Positions 57,701-64,000 of a stretch of DNA of 64,000 nt are shown here, in pieces. This DNA comes from Roseovarius sp. MMSF_3350 (GTDB lineage: Bacteria > Pseudomonadota > Alphaproteobacteria > Rhodobacterales > Rhodobacteraceae). The stretch is taken from assembly GCF_030733425.1 (NCBI RefSeq), contig NZ_JASHIZ010000018.1, forward strand, positions 31,667 through 95,666, in the 5' to 3' direction. The notes beneath the pieces were generated by a model. The model saw only the letters and a program-made list of their open reading frames with translations, was not told the DNA's origin and did no database searches. Every line of letters begins with the position of its first letter. Within the stretch, counting starts at the first letter, position 1. The translations under genes and the position numbers were made by a program.

Positions 57701-58442
57701 CGGCGGGCACAAGGTGTACTTGCGGACGGGCGAATACGGCGACGGCTCGCTGGGCGAGATCTTCATCGACATGCACAAGGAAGGTGCGGGATTCCGGGCG
57801 ATGATGAACAACTTCGCCATCGCGGTCTCGGTCGGTCTGCAATACGGCGTGCCGCTGGAGGAGTTCGTGGACGCCTTCACCTTCACCAAGTTCGAACCGG
57901 CGGGCATGGTTCAGGGCAATGACAGCATCAAGAACGCCACGTCGATCCTGGACTATATCTTCCGCGAACTGGCGGTCAGCTACCTCGACCGCACGGACCT
58001 GGCGCATGTCAAACCCGAAGGCGCGTCGTTCGACGATCTCGGCCGCGGCGAAGAGGAAGGCGTGAGCAATATCAAGGAGATGTCGGGCGAAGCTGCCTCG
58101 AAATCGCTCGAAGTGCTCAAGCAGATCAGCTCGACCGGCTACCTGCGCAAGCGTCTGCCCCAGGAACTGGTGGTGCTGAACGGCGGCGCCTCGCTGGCCA
58201 CCGCGCTGAACGGCGCGGACCCCGAAACGGCCCTGCAGACGCTGGTGCCGGAAACCAAGTCGGTCAGCACCAGCACGACAACGTCGGCCCCCTCGGGCTC
58301 GATGAGCATGAGTGCGGCGACGAAGGCCAAGATGCAGGGCTACGAGGGCGAGGCCTGCGGCGAATGCGGCAACTACACGCTGGTGCGCAACGGCACCTGC
58401 ATGAAGTGCAACACCTGCGGTGCGACGTCAGGGTGTAGCTGA
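54777..58442 (+). CDS. nrdJ: vitamin B12-dependent (class II) ribonucleotide reductase
   Basis: A 1221-residue adenosylcobalamin enzyme that makes deoxynucleotides without oxygen. Active-site cysteine region [21 protein letters not shown] (near residue 465) and substrate loop [36 protein letters not shown] (near 665) are visible, with the catalytic core from about residue 100 to 900. The C-terminal tail [28 protein letters not shown] holds four or more cysteines for thioredoxin-linked reduction. The ATG at 54777 has only a modest ribosome-binding site. The long leader with NrdR-like and DnaA boxes implies tight control. No nrdAB or nrdDG is seen in the window. Confidence 0.98.
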   Translation: MKIERKFTKAGQDAYAELDFVTTSSEIRNPDGTTVFKLDEVEVPAKWSQVASDVIAQKYFRKAGVPTALKKVEEKDVPEFLWRSVPASDDTPKTGETSAKQVFDRLAGAWAYWGWKGGYFSTEEDARAYFDEMRYMLARQMAAPNSPQWFNTGLHWAYGIDGPGQGHYYVDFKTGELTKSSSAYEHPQPHACFIQSVKDDLVGDGGIMDLWVREARLFKYGSGTGTNFSSLRAANEPLSGGGKSSGLMGFLKIGDRAAGAIKSGGTTRRAAKMVICDVDHPDIEDFINWKVIEEQKVASIVAGSKMHEAKLNDIFGAIRAWDGSTEDAVDPSKNAQLKDAIRGAKKSAIPETYVKRVLDYARQGYESIEFPTYDTDWDSEAYASVSGQNSNNSIRVTDAFLKAVKDDAMWQLTNRTDGKVVKEIRARDLWEKVGHAAWACADPGIQYHDTVNAWHTCPEDGAIRGSNPCSEYMFLDDTACNLASMNLLQFFDGTNFDAEAYVHATRLWTVTLEISVTMAQFPSQEIAQLSYEFRTLGLGYANIGGLLMNMGFGYDSDEGRALCGALTAIMTGVAYATSAEMAKELGPFAGYKRNKVHMLRVMRNHRNAAYGATEGYEKLAVKPVPLDLANVPDSRLAELAMASWDEALKLGEKHGYRNAQSTVIAPTGTIGLVMDCDTTGIEPDFALVKFKKLAGGGYFKIINQSVPAALEKLGYGSAEIEEIVAYAVGHGTIGNAPGVNHTTLAGHGFGANELAKIDAALGSAFDIRFVFNQWTLGEEFCRNVLGIPAEKLNDPTFDLLASLGYSKKDIEAANDHVCGTMTLEGAPHLREEHYVVFDCANPCGKKGKRFLSVNSHIDMMAAAQSFISGAISKTINMPNDATIEDCQAAYERSWQMGVKANALYRDGSKLSQPLAAALVEDDDEAAEVLETGSAQEKAAVLAEKIVEKVIVKEMVRSHREKMPERRKGYTQKAVVGGHKVYLRTGEYGDGSLGEIFIDMHKEGAGFRAMMNNFAIAVSVGLQYGVPLEEFVDAFTFTKFEPAGMVQGNDSIKNATSILDYIFRELAVSYLDRTDLAHVKPEGASFDDLGRGEEEGVSNIKEMSGEAASKSLEVLKQISSTGYLRKRLPQELVVLNGGASLATALNGADPETALQTLVPETKSVSTSTTTSAPSGSMSMSAATKAKMQGYEGEACGECGNYTLVRNGTCMKCNTCGATSGCS

Positions 58443-58605
58443 GAGACACACGTCCCCTGGGGGATGTGCAGGGGCGGTCCCGGCTTGGCGTTAGGCCGGC
58501 CGCCCCGACGAGACAAGGCCAGAGGCGGCACCAGCCGCCGGACCGGCCCGAACACAAAGTAACCACCTGCGGCGCCGAACTGCGCTGTGGTCAAGGAAGA
58601 GCAAA

Positions 58606-58896
58606 ATGGCCGACGACATTCGAGAATTCAAGAACGCGACAATCGAGGTTGCAGGTGCGAAAACCGAGCCGATGACCGTGACAGTTGCTGTCGAGACCAA
58701 GGACGGCAAGCGGTCGGGCTCCGGCGAGGCGCATGTCTCTCAGAATGTTTTCGACGAGATCGAGGGCGTCGAGGGCCAGGCCACCGTACACACCGCGTCG
58801 GGCGAAACCTTCACGATCATGATCCGCAAGGCGTTCAAGGACACGCGCCGGATCGAATTTCAGACCTCGGGACCGGTGCCGGAAAGCGGGGCCTGA
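58606..58896 (+). CDS. 96-residue hypothetical protein after nrdJ
   Basis: A small soluble protein with no membrane segment or cysteine, starting MADDIREFKNATIEVAGAKTEPMTVTVAVETKDG. A GGAAGAG site precedes ATG 58606. The sequence is beta-rich with a Thr/Val-rich core (VTVAVETKDG, ATVHTASGETFTIMIRKAFK) but no motif I can name. It follows nrdJ by 163 bases in the same direction. Real coding sequence is supported by the Shine-Dalgarno signal and codon pattern; function unknown. Confidence 0.7.
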   Translation: MADDIREFKNATIEVAGAKTEPMTVTVAVETKDGKRSGSGEAHVSQNVFDEIEGVEGQATVHTASGETFTIMIRKAFKDTRRIEFQTSGPVPESGA

Positions 58897-59106
58897 TACA
58901 CACTAAGCCACCCGTATGCGGGGGCGACGGGGCCGGAACGCTGGATACATGCGCGGCTTCGGACGACACGGCGAATAGGGTGGGGGCAGACTATCGCTCT
59001 GGCCCATCCTCATCCGGGGCGGGTGCGCTCGCCCCTGACGCAGCTCAGGCCGCAGGCAGAAACCGGGCGGTACATAAAGAGTGAGCCTGAGCGGCGAAAC
59101 TTGAAC
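58897..59106 (+). other. 210-base stretch between the small gene and a strong terminator
   Basis: No reading frame of credible size with a ribosome-binding site is seen. The stretch contains a GGGCG/CGCCC hairpin (GGGCG-ggtgcgct-CGCCC near 59017-59034) and ends at a strong plus-strand terminator. It may be a long 3' untranslated region or a small RNA gene; no known tRNA, tmRNA or SRP features are seen. Confidence 0.3.
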
Positions 59107-59137
59107 CGGGGGGCTTCGTGCCCCCCGTTTTTCTTTT
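59107..59137 (+). terminator. strong intrinsic terminator
   Basis: An 8-bp GC stem, CGGGGGGC (59107-59114) with GCCCCCCG (59120-59127), around TTCGT, followed by TTTTTCTTTT. It lies 210 bases beyond the 96-residue gene and 5 bases before the stop of the convergent FkbM gene. Confidence 0.9.
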
Positions 59138-59141
59138 GTCC

Positions 59142-59798
59142 TCAGGGCCGCGACTGCCACTCTTCCCAGACGAAGGGATAGGACCAGACGCAGTGATGCG
59201 TCTTCTCCAGCCGGGCACGGATATCGTCGCGCATCGCCTGCATGTCGGGCTCGAAGAGGTGGAACTGGACCTGAAGGCGGTCGACCTTGCGGATGTCGCC
59301 CGAGTCGATAAGCGCGGGCAGCAGGTCGTATTCGCCGCCCTCGATATTCACTTTCATCAGCGCGATACGGTCCACGGGTGTGGCGGCAAAGAAATCCTGC
59401 ACCGACAGTGTCTGGGCCTCGAACGCGCGTCCGTGATCGGCGATCGAGGAAGACGCGTCGCCCGCGTCCGACAATTTCATCGTGCCGGTCGCGGAGCCGA
59501 TGGCAAGTTCGTGGATATGGACCTGGTCGCGGCCCGCGAACCTGTCGCGCAATGCGTCGGCGAAACCGGGATGCGGCTCGAAGAGATGCATCTGCGCGCC
59601 CGGCTGCTGGCGCAGGACCGTCTCGGTCCATTCCCCCTTGTAGGCGCCCACGTCGAACACCACGTCGCCGGGGCCAAGGTTGCCATACTGCACCAGCCGC
59701 GCCTGGCCGTTCTGGCGCCGCCACGTCCGGAAAGCGTCGTAGAACACGCCTTTCCACGGGTTGCGCCGCCGGTCGAGCCATCGTTTCAGTGAAGCCAT
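59142..59798 (-). CDS. FkbM family methyltransferase
   Basis: A 218-residue SAM-dependent methyltransferase. The SAM motif is GDVVFDVGAYKGEWTETVLR (residues about 45-64), and KVNIEGGEYDLLPALID near residue 145 is the FkbM signature. FkbM enzymes methylate hydroxyls of polyketides, glycans or lipids, so the acceptor is not predictable. The ATG at 59798 with an AAAGAG ribosome-binding site was chosen over a GTG two codons upstream. It follows ornithine cyclodeaminase after 81 bases and could be cotranscribed. Confidence 0.85.
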   Translation of the reverse strand: MASLKRWLDRRRNPWKGVFYDAFRTWRRQNGQARLVQYGNLGPGDVVFDVGAYKGEWTETVLRQQPGAQMHLFEPHPGFADALRDRFAGRDQVHIHELAIGSATGTMKLSDAGDASSSIADHGRAFEAQTLSVQDFFAATPVDRIALMKVNIEGGEYDLLPALIDSGDIRKVDRLQVQFHLFEPDMQAMRDDIRARLEKTHHCVWSYPFVWEEWQSRP

Positions 59799-59879
59799 TG
59801 TCACGCTCTTTCACTTGGGTTCAGGGCGGCGTCTTAGCCAAGATCGCGGCCCAAGGCGAGAGCGTATCGACAGCGGCGC

Positions 59880-60932
59880 TCAGGGCGTCGCGCGCTGCAC
59901 CATGCCGAAGAGGTCGCGCGGGTCGTCCGGGTCGGCCAGAAGGTCGAGATCCAGGAAACAATCCGTGCCAGGGATATGGTCGCGGATGTAGCGCAGGGCG
60001 CTGAAATCCTCGATGGCGAAGCCGACGCTGTCGAAAAGCGTGATCTGCCGGTCGCTGGTGCGCCCTGGCGCGGCGCCGGTCAGGACCTGCCAGAACTCGG
60101 TGACGGGGTGGTCGGGGTCCATCTGCTGGATCTCGCCCTCGATCCGTGTCTGCTCGGGGTATTCCACGAAGATATCCGAGCGCGTCAGGATCGCCGGGGC
60201 CAGTTCCGTCTTGCCGGGGCAGTCGCCGCCGATGGCATTGATATGCACACCTTCGCCGATCATGTTGTCGGTCAGGATCGTGGCATATTGCTTGTCCGCC
60301 GTGCAGGTGGTGATGATCTGCGCGCCTTCCATGCTCTGCTCGGCGCTGTCGCATTCCACCACGTTCAGGCCCAGCCCCTTGAGGTTGCGCGCGGCCTTCC
60401 GCGTCGCGGCCTTGTCGGTGTCCCACAGGCGCACCGTTTTCAGGCCCAGGATCGCCTTCATCGCAAGGCTCTGGAATTCCGATTGCGCGCCGTTGCCGAT
60501 CATCGCCATGGTGTCCGCGCCCTTGGGGGCCAGATGCTTGGCCACCAGCGCCGAGGTGGCGGCGGTGCGCAGGGCTGTCAGCACCGTCATCTCGGTCAGC
60601 AGCACGGGATAACCCGTATCCACATCCGCCAGAAGGCCGAAGGCGGTCACGGTCTGTAACCCGTCCTTGGTGTTCTTGGGGTGGCCGTTCACGTATTTGA
60701 AGCCATAGGCCTCGCCGTCCGAGGTGGGCATCAGTTCGATCACGCCCACATCCGAGTGGCTGGCCACGCGCGGCGTCTTGTCGAAAAGTTCCCACCGGGC
60801 GAAGTCGGCGGCGATATACTCGGCCAGCCCGGTCAGCATCTTTTCGATGCCGATGCGGTGCACGAGGCGCATCATGTTCTCGACGGAGACGAAGGGCACG
60901 AGCGCCTTGTCGGAGGGGGCGAGGATGGGCAT
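59880..60932 (-). CDS. ornithine cyclodeaminase
   Basis: A 350-residue NAD-dependent enzyme converting ornithine to proline and ammonia. The mu-crystallin/OCD fold is visible as GFKYVNGHPKNTKDGLQTV, the nucleotide loop MAMIGNGAQSEFQSLAMKAI, and ILTDNMIGEGVHINAIGGDCPGKTEL. It is encoded 17 bases after arginase, with an AAAGGAG site, and both are under the divergent Lrp gene. Together they turn arginine into urea and proline, a route used for nitrogen in alphaproteobacteria. The related EutC reductases differ in substrate, but the arginase partner favours ornithine. Confidence 0.92.
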   Translation of the reverse strand: MPILAPSDKALVPFVSVENMMRLVHRIGIEKMLTGLAEYIAADFARWELFDKTPRVASHSDVGVIELMPTSDGEAYGFKYVNGHPKNTKDGLQTVTAFGLLADVDTGYPVLLTEMTVLTALRTAATSALVAKHLAPKGADTMAMIGNGAQSEFQSLAMKAILGLKTVRLWDTDKAATRKAARNLKGLGLNVVECDSAEQSMEGAQIITTCTADKQYATILTDNMIGEGVHINAIGGDCPGKTELAPAILTRSDIFVEYPEQTRIEGEIQQMDPDHPVTEFWQVLTGAAPGRTSDRQITLFDSVGFAIEDFSALRYIRDHIPGTDCFLDLDLLADPDDPRDLFGMVQRATP

Positions 60933-60949
60933 GGGGGTCTCCTTTGAAA

Positions 60950-61879
60950 TCAGGCGAAGGCGCGGGTCGGGCGATCGAAGATGCGGCGGCCAAGCGCCGA
61001 GGCGGTCAGCTCCACCATCACCTGCGCCGTGCGGCCGCGCTCGTCGAGGAAAGGGTTGAGTTCGACCAGGTCGAGCGAGGTCATGAGGCCGCTGTCGCAG
61101 ATCATCTCCATTACCAGATGCGCCTCGCGGATGGTTGCGCCGCCCGGCACGGTGGTGCCGACGGCGGGCGCGATGCCGGGGTCCAGGAAATCGACGTCGA
61201 AGGAGACGTGCAGAAGGCCGTTCGCCGCGGCGACCGTGTCGAGGAAGGCGGCGAGGGGGCGCGCGATGCCCTGCTCGTCGATGCTGCGCATATCGTGGCG
61301 ATGGGCGGGGGTAGATTGCAGAAATTCCCGCTCATCCGGGTCGACCGAGCGCAGGCCGAGAAAGCAGATGTTCTCATACGGGACCGGGTTGGCGACCTCG
61401 GGGAAGCCGTGGAACCCGTCGCGGCCGGTGGCATAGCCGAGCGGCGTGCCGTGCAGGTTGCCGGATTCGGTGGTTTGCGGCGTGTGGAAATCTGTATGCG
61501 CGTCCAGCCACAGCACGAATTGCGGGCGGTCCACGCGGGCGGCATGGTTCGCCACGCCGATCACGCTGCCCAGTGACAGAGCATGGTCGCCGCCGAGAAA
61601 GATCGGCAGGCCGGTGTTCATCGCCTTCTCGGCGGCGGCGGCGATAGTCTCGGTCCAGCCGATCGTCTCGGCCGGCTGCACAAGGTGGTCGGGCAGGGAG
61701 GCCGGTGCGGTGGCCGGGGCAGGGGCCAGGTTGCCCCAATCCTCGACAGTGTGGCCCAGCGAGGTGAGCGAGGCCCCGATCCCGGCCACGCGCAGCGCGT
61801 CCGCGCCCATCAGGCAGCCGCGCCGGGCCTTGCCGCTGTCCACGGGGGCGCCGATCAGGATGCAGTTGGTCTGGGTCAT
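60950..61879 (-). CDS. rocF: arginase
   Basis: A 309-residue manganese enzyme releasing urea from arginine. Metal ligands are in FLGGDHALSLGSV, WLDAHTDFHTP and VSFDVDFLDPGIAP, the standard ureohydrolase set. Start ATG 61879 is 116 bases from the divergent Lrp gene. Agmatinase is a possible alternative, but coupling to ornithine cyclodeaminase supports arginase. Confidence 0.93.
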   Translation of the reverse strand: MTQTNCILIGAPVDSGKARRGCLMGADALRVAGIGASLTSLGHTVEDWGNLAPAPATAPASLPDHLVQPAETIGWTETIAAAAEKAMNTGLPIFLGGDHALSLGSVIGVANHAARVDRPQFVLWLDAHTDFHTPQTTESGNLHGTPLGYATGRDGFHGFPEVANPVPYENICFLGLRSVDPDEREFLQSTPAHRHDMRSIDEQGIARPLAAFLDTVAAANGLLHVSFDVDFLDPGIAPAVGTTVPGGATIREAHLVMEMICDSGLMTSLDLVELNPFLDERGRTAQVMVELTASALGRRIFDRPTRAFA

Positions 61880-61922
61880 GTCGGGGGCTCCTTGTCCTGT
61901 TGGCCAGAATGTTGTTGCGAAA

Positions 61923-61959
61923 TTGATCGGAATGAAGCAGGTATTTTGACCGGAACGAA
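61923..61959. promoter_or_regulatory. direct repeats in the arginase-Lrp promoter gap
   Basis: TTGATCGGAATGAA (61923-61936) and TTGACCGGAACGAA (61946-61959) are 14-base direct repeats with 2 mismatches, spaced by 23 bases (about two helical turns). This is the right place and pattern for the Lrp-type regulator encoded next door. Confidence 0.55.
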
Positions 61960-61995
61960 ACCAAAATCGGCAAAGCGGAGGCAGAAAGCTTCGAA

Positions 61996-62424
61996 ATGGA
62001 TGCGGTGGATCAGAAGCTGCTGTCGGCTCTGCGTCACGACGCCCGCGCGTCGCTGTCGGAACTGGCGATGACGCTTGGCGTGTCGCGCACCACGGTGCGG
62101 TCCCGGATCGACCGGCTGAAGGCGTCGGGCCAGATCGTGGGCTTCACCGTCGTGCTGAAGGAGGACACGATCCGCGATCCGGTGCGGGGCCTGATGATGC
62201 TGGGCATCGAAGGGCGCGGGACCGAGCGGGTGGAACGGAGGCTGCGCGGATTGTCGTCCGTGCGCGCGCTGCACAGCACCAATGGCCGCTGGGACCTCAT
62301 CGTCGAGATCGGGGCCGAGACGCTGGAAGATCTGGATGCCGTGCTGGCCGAGATCCGGCGGTTCGAGGGCGTGGCGACGTCCGAGACGAGCCTGCTGTTG
62401 AGCACCAAGAAACAGGCGGGTTAA
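61996..62424 (+). CDS. Lrp/AsnC family transcriptional regulator
   Basis: A 142-residue regulator with an N-terminal helix-turn-helix (LLSALRHDARASLSELAMTLGVSRTTVRSRIDRLKASGQIVGF) and a C-terminal RAM ligand domain (VRALHSTNGRWDLIVEIGAETLEDLDAVLAEI). It is divergent from the arginase/ornithine cyclodeaminase operon, whose promoter gap holds paired direct repeats, so it most likely senses arginine or ornithine. Its stop overlaps the dsbB stop by 4 bases, tail to tail. Confidence 0.93.
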   Translation: MDAVDQKLLSALRHDARASLSELAMTLGVSRTTVRSRIDRLKASGQIVGFTVVLKEDTIRDPVRGLMMLGIEGRGTERVERRLRGLSSVRALHSTNGRWDLIVEIGAETLEDLDAVLAEIRRFEGVATSETSLLLSTKKQAG

Positions 62425-62897
62425 GCTGTTCGGCGCAGTGCCAGCAGCCAGAACACCGCCAGCAGCAGCGAGGCCAGCATGTTCCAGCTGGCCATGGAAA
62501 GGCCCAGCATCTGCCACGCCACCTCGTCACAACGCACCAGCGGCGCCGACATGATCTGGTCCATCAACTCGTCGGTGCTCATCCCCGCGGTGCTGCCCGC
62601 GGAACAGGACGAGGGGCCGTCCCACCAGCCGCGCTCGACGCCGGTATGGTAGCCGCCGATCGCGGCAGTGGTCAGCGCGGCCAAGAGGCCCGCCCCCAGC
62701 AGCAGCCGCAGTGTCCCGATACCCAGCGGCATCAGCAACACCAGCGCCCCGACCACGATCGCCACGCCATGTGGCCAGCGTTGCCAGATGCACATCTTGC
62801 AGGGGGCCAGCCCGCCCAGATGCTGAAAGGCCCAGGCCCCCAGCAGCAGGGCCAGCGAGCCGCCGGCGGCTAGGATCACGAGGGAATTACGGGTCAT
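62421..62897 (-). CDS. dsbB: disulfide bond formation protein B
   Basis: A 158-residue inner-membrane quinone reductase that reoxidises DsbA. Four membrane helices are visible. The first cysteine pair is Cys33/Cys36 in APCKMCIWQRWPH and the second is Cys98 (SSCSAG) with Cys123 (VRCDEV). The quinone-binding arginine is in the WQRWPH region. Disulfide formation here complements the CcmH/CcmE system at 26-30 kb. Confidence 0.93.
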   Translation of the reverse strand: MTRNSLVILAAGGSLALLLGAWAFQHLGGLAPCKMCIWQRWPHGVAIVVGALVLLMPLGIGTLRLLLGAGLLAALTTAAIGGYHTGVERGWWDGPSSCSAGSTAGMSTDELMDQIMSAPLVRCDEVAWQMLGLSMASWNMLASLLLAVFWLLALRRTA

Positions 62898-62973
62898 GTC
62901 TGCCTCTGACAGTCAGGTGTGGGAAAGAATGGATCGGTCCGCTCCGGTGGTTGCAAGGGATCATAGTGCCGCG

Positions 62974-63588
62974 TCAAAGGCCCAGCCATCCACGGATCAG
63001 GCTGACCAGCGTGGCGCCGGCGAAAATCAGCGTCGCGATCCACGCGGTCCCCAGCACCGCGCCGATCAGCACCAGAATGCCGTCGCGCTGCAACAGGCCC
63101 ATCGCCACCACCACCACGGCAAAGCCCGGCACGGTGTTGGTGGCGGGCAGGGGCACCAGGATCGAGGCGCTGAACACGACCAGCGCCACGCCGACGATCT
63201 GATCCAGAGGCTTGCGGGTCAGAAACGCCAGGCGCGGCTTGCTCACTGCCTCGATCCGCCGCAGCCAGGGGCCCGCGCGCTCGGCAAGCCGGCGCAGGCT
63301 CGCGGTCGTGACCTGGCGCGCGGCCAGCTTGCCCGGTAGCCACGGCACCCGCCGTCCGATCATGATCTGGACCGAGACGAACATCAGCGGCAAGGCCACG
63401 ATCTGTGGCACGCCGTAAAGGAACGGGATGCAGCAGGGCAGGGCGAGGATCAGCAGGAACAGCCCGAAGGCGCGTTCGTGCAGCTGTTCCAGGATCCAGC
63501 CCAGCGTGACACCGCTGCCTTCGGCGCGGACCGCCAACTGGTCCAGCCGGTCCGAAATCGCAAGATCTTCCGGGGCGGTCTTGGTCAT
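62974..63588 (-). CDS. exopolysaccharide synthesis protein ExoD family
   Basis: A 204-residue membrane protein of the ExoD family with about four hydrophobic segments. The family start LDQLAVRAEGSGVTLGWILEQLHERAFGLFLLILALPCCIPFLYGVPQIVALPLMF is distinct. ExoD affects exopolysaccharide production in rhizobia; its mechanism is unclear. The ATG at 63588 (MTKTAPEDLAISDRLD) was chosen over a longer frame that lacks the family start. There is no exopolysaccharide cluster nearby. Confidence 0.87.
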   Translation of the reverse strand: MTKTAPEDLAISDRLDQLAVRAEGSGVTLGWILEQLHERAFGLFLLILALPCCIPFLYGVPQIVALPLMFVSVQIMIGRRVPWLPGKLAARQVTTASLRRLAERAGPWLRRIEAVSKPRLAFLTRKPLDQIVGVALVVFSASILVPLPATNTVPGFAVVVVAMGLLQRDGILVLIGAVLGTAWIATLIFAGATLVSLIRGWLGL

Positions 63589-63716
63589 GCTCTGGGTCCC
63601 TGGTAAATGTGTCGCGAAAGGTCCGACGGATCTCCGGTAGCAAATCGAAACGACCGACACCAGCTTCAGTTCACCTATTGTCCTTGGCCTCTGAGTTGGG
63701 TAGAGGTTGGGTCCGT

Positions 63717-63802
63717 GCCCAAGTGGCGGAATGGTAGACGCAGGGGATTCAAAATCCCCCGGTAGTGATACCGTGCCGGTTCGAGTCCGGCCTTGGGTAC
63801 CA
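63717..63802 (+). tRNA. tRNA-Leu (anticodon CAA)
   Basis: An 86-base class II tRNA with a long variable arm. Acceptor stem GCCCAAG/CTTGGGT (one G-U pair), anticodon stem GGGGA/TCCCC with loop TTCAAAA presenting CAA, T arm CCGGTTCGAGTCCGG, and encoded CCA. Reads the leucine codon UUG. Confidence 0.98.
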
Positions 63803-63842
63803 ACGACTTAGCCGAAGTCAGGATAGGTCATGGCATTTGACA

Positions 63843-64000
63843 TCAAACCGCCATTTCCAACCTTGCAGACGTCTCTTTCGGCAAGGATAGGGTGAAGGTA
63901 CTTCCGACACCGACCTCGCTGCGCACTTCGATGGTTCCGCCTTCGAGTTCGGTGAGTTCCTTCACAACCGCCAGGCCCAGCCCGGTTCCCTCGACGCTTC
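63843..64000 (-). CDS. C-terminal end of a histidine kinase (partial)
   Basis: The last 52 codons and stop of a gene that enters from the right edge on the minus strand. The visible product reads [20 protein letters not shown], then [19 protein letters not shown], i.e. the G2 box and last strands of a HATPase domain of a sensor kinase. It lies directly behind tRNA-Leu. The sensor domain and partner lie outside the window. Confidence 0.85.
   Translation of the reverse strand, partial: SVEGTGLGLAVVKELTELEGGTIEVRSEVGVGSTFTLSLPKETSARLEMAV

Overview
The window is a GC-rich stretch of alphaproteobacterial chromosome, most likely Rhodobacterales (Roseobacter group). Supporting signs are the GTTC-N7-GTTC SOS box in front of lexA, a one-chain indolepyruvate ferredoxin oxidoreductase, a class II (B12-dependent) ribonucleotide reductase, the coupled trpGDC-moaC-moeA run next to lexA and comEC, a muramidase/holin pair inside a cytochrome c maturation locus, and CCA-encoding tRNA genes. 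Almost everything looks like core chromosome. I see no insertion sequence, integrase, CRISPR array or restriction system. These assignments come from reading the sequence; no database search was run.

Layout. 1-4.4 kb: the tail of pepA, holC, a membrane-anchored aspartic protease, a MarC protein, an ABC-F ATPase, ndk, and an unlisted 41-codon gene. 4.6-12.4 kb: a directional cluster of a cupin-type regulator, glxBCD (glutamate-synthase-like), a type III glutamine synthetase and a TAXI-TRAP transporter. 12.6-18.2 kb: grxD, a small membrane protein, bolA, repeats, purL, then a PLP lyase/M24 peptidase pair. 18.4-22.9 kb: a LysR regulator divergent from the oxidoreductase, with a perfect palindrome between them. 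23-31 kb: acyltransferase, murI, argC, ccmE, muramidase, holin, ccmF, ccmH and an enoyl-CoA hydratase. 31-38 kb: an anchored RTX-like protein, gltA, gltX, comEC and lexA. 38-49.5 kb: moeA, moaC, trpCDG, a polysaccharide-deacetylase-like protein, a GAF histidine kinase, a pseudouridine synthase, trpE and a PpiD-like chaperone. 49.5-54.2 kb: aminotransferase, gpt, fabI, pdxH, a double cold-shock protein, a DUF192 protein and tRNA-Pro. 54.2-59.1 kb: a long regulatory leader, nrdJ and a small conserved-looking protein. 59.1-64 kb: an FkbM methyltransferase, ornithine cyclodeaminase and arginase under a divergent Lrp regulator, dsbB, exoD, tRNA-Leu and the end of a histidine kinase.

How the parts work together. 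The glx/glnT/TRAP cluster looks like an import-and-assimilate unit for glutamine, glutamate or a small amine, with several candidate control elements ahead of glxB. Arginase and ornithine cyclodeaminase form a two-step route from arginine to proline. The muramidase/holin pair resembles the lysis module that releases gene transfer agents in this order. The 571-base leader of nrdJ carries a consensus DnaA box and two NrdR-like boxes, linking deoxynucleotide supply to replication. Two families of small palindromic repeats occupy several of the gaps.
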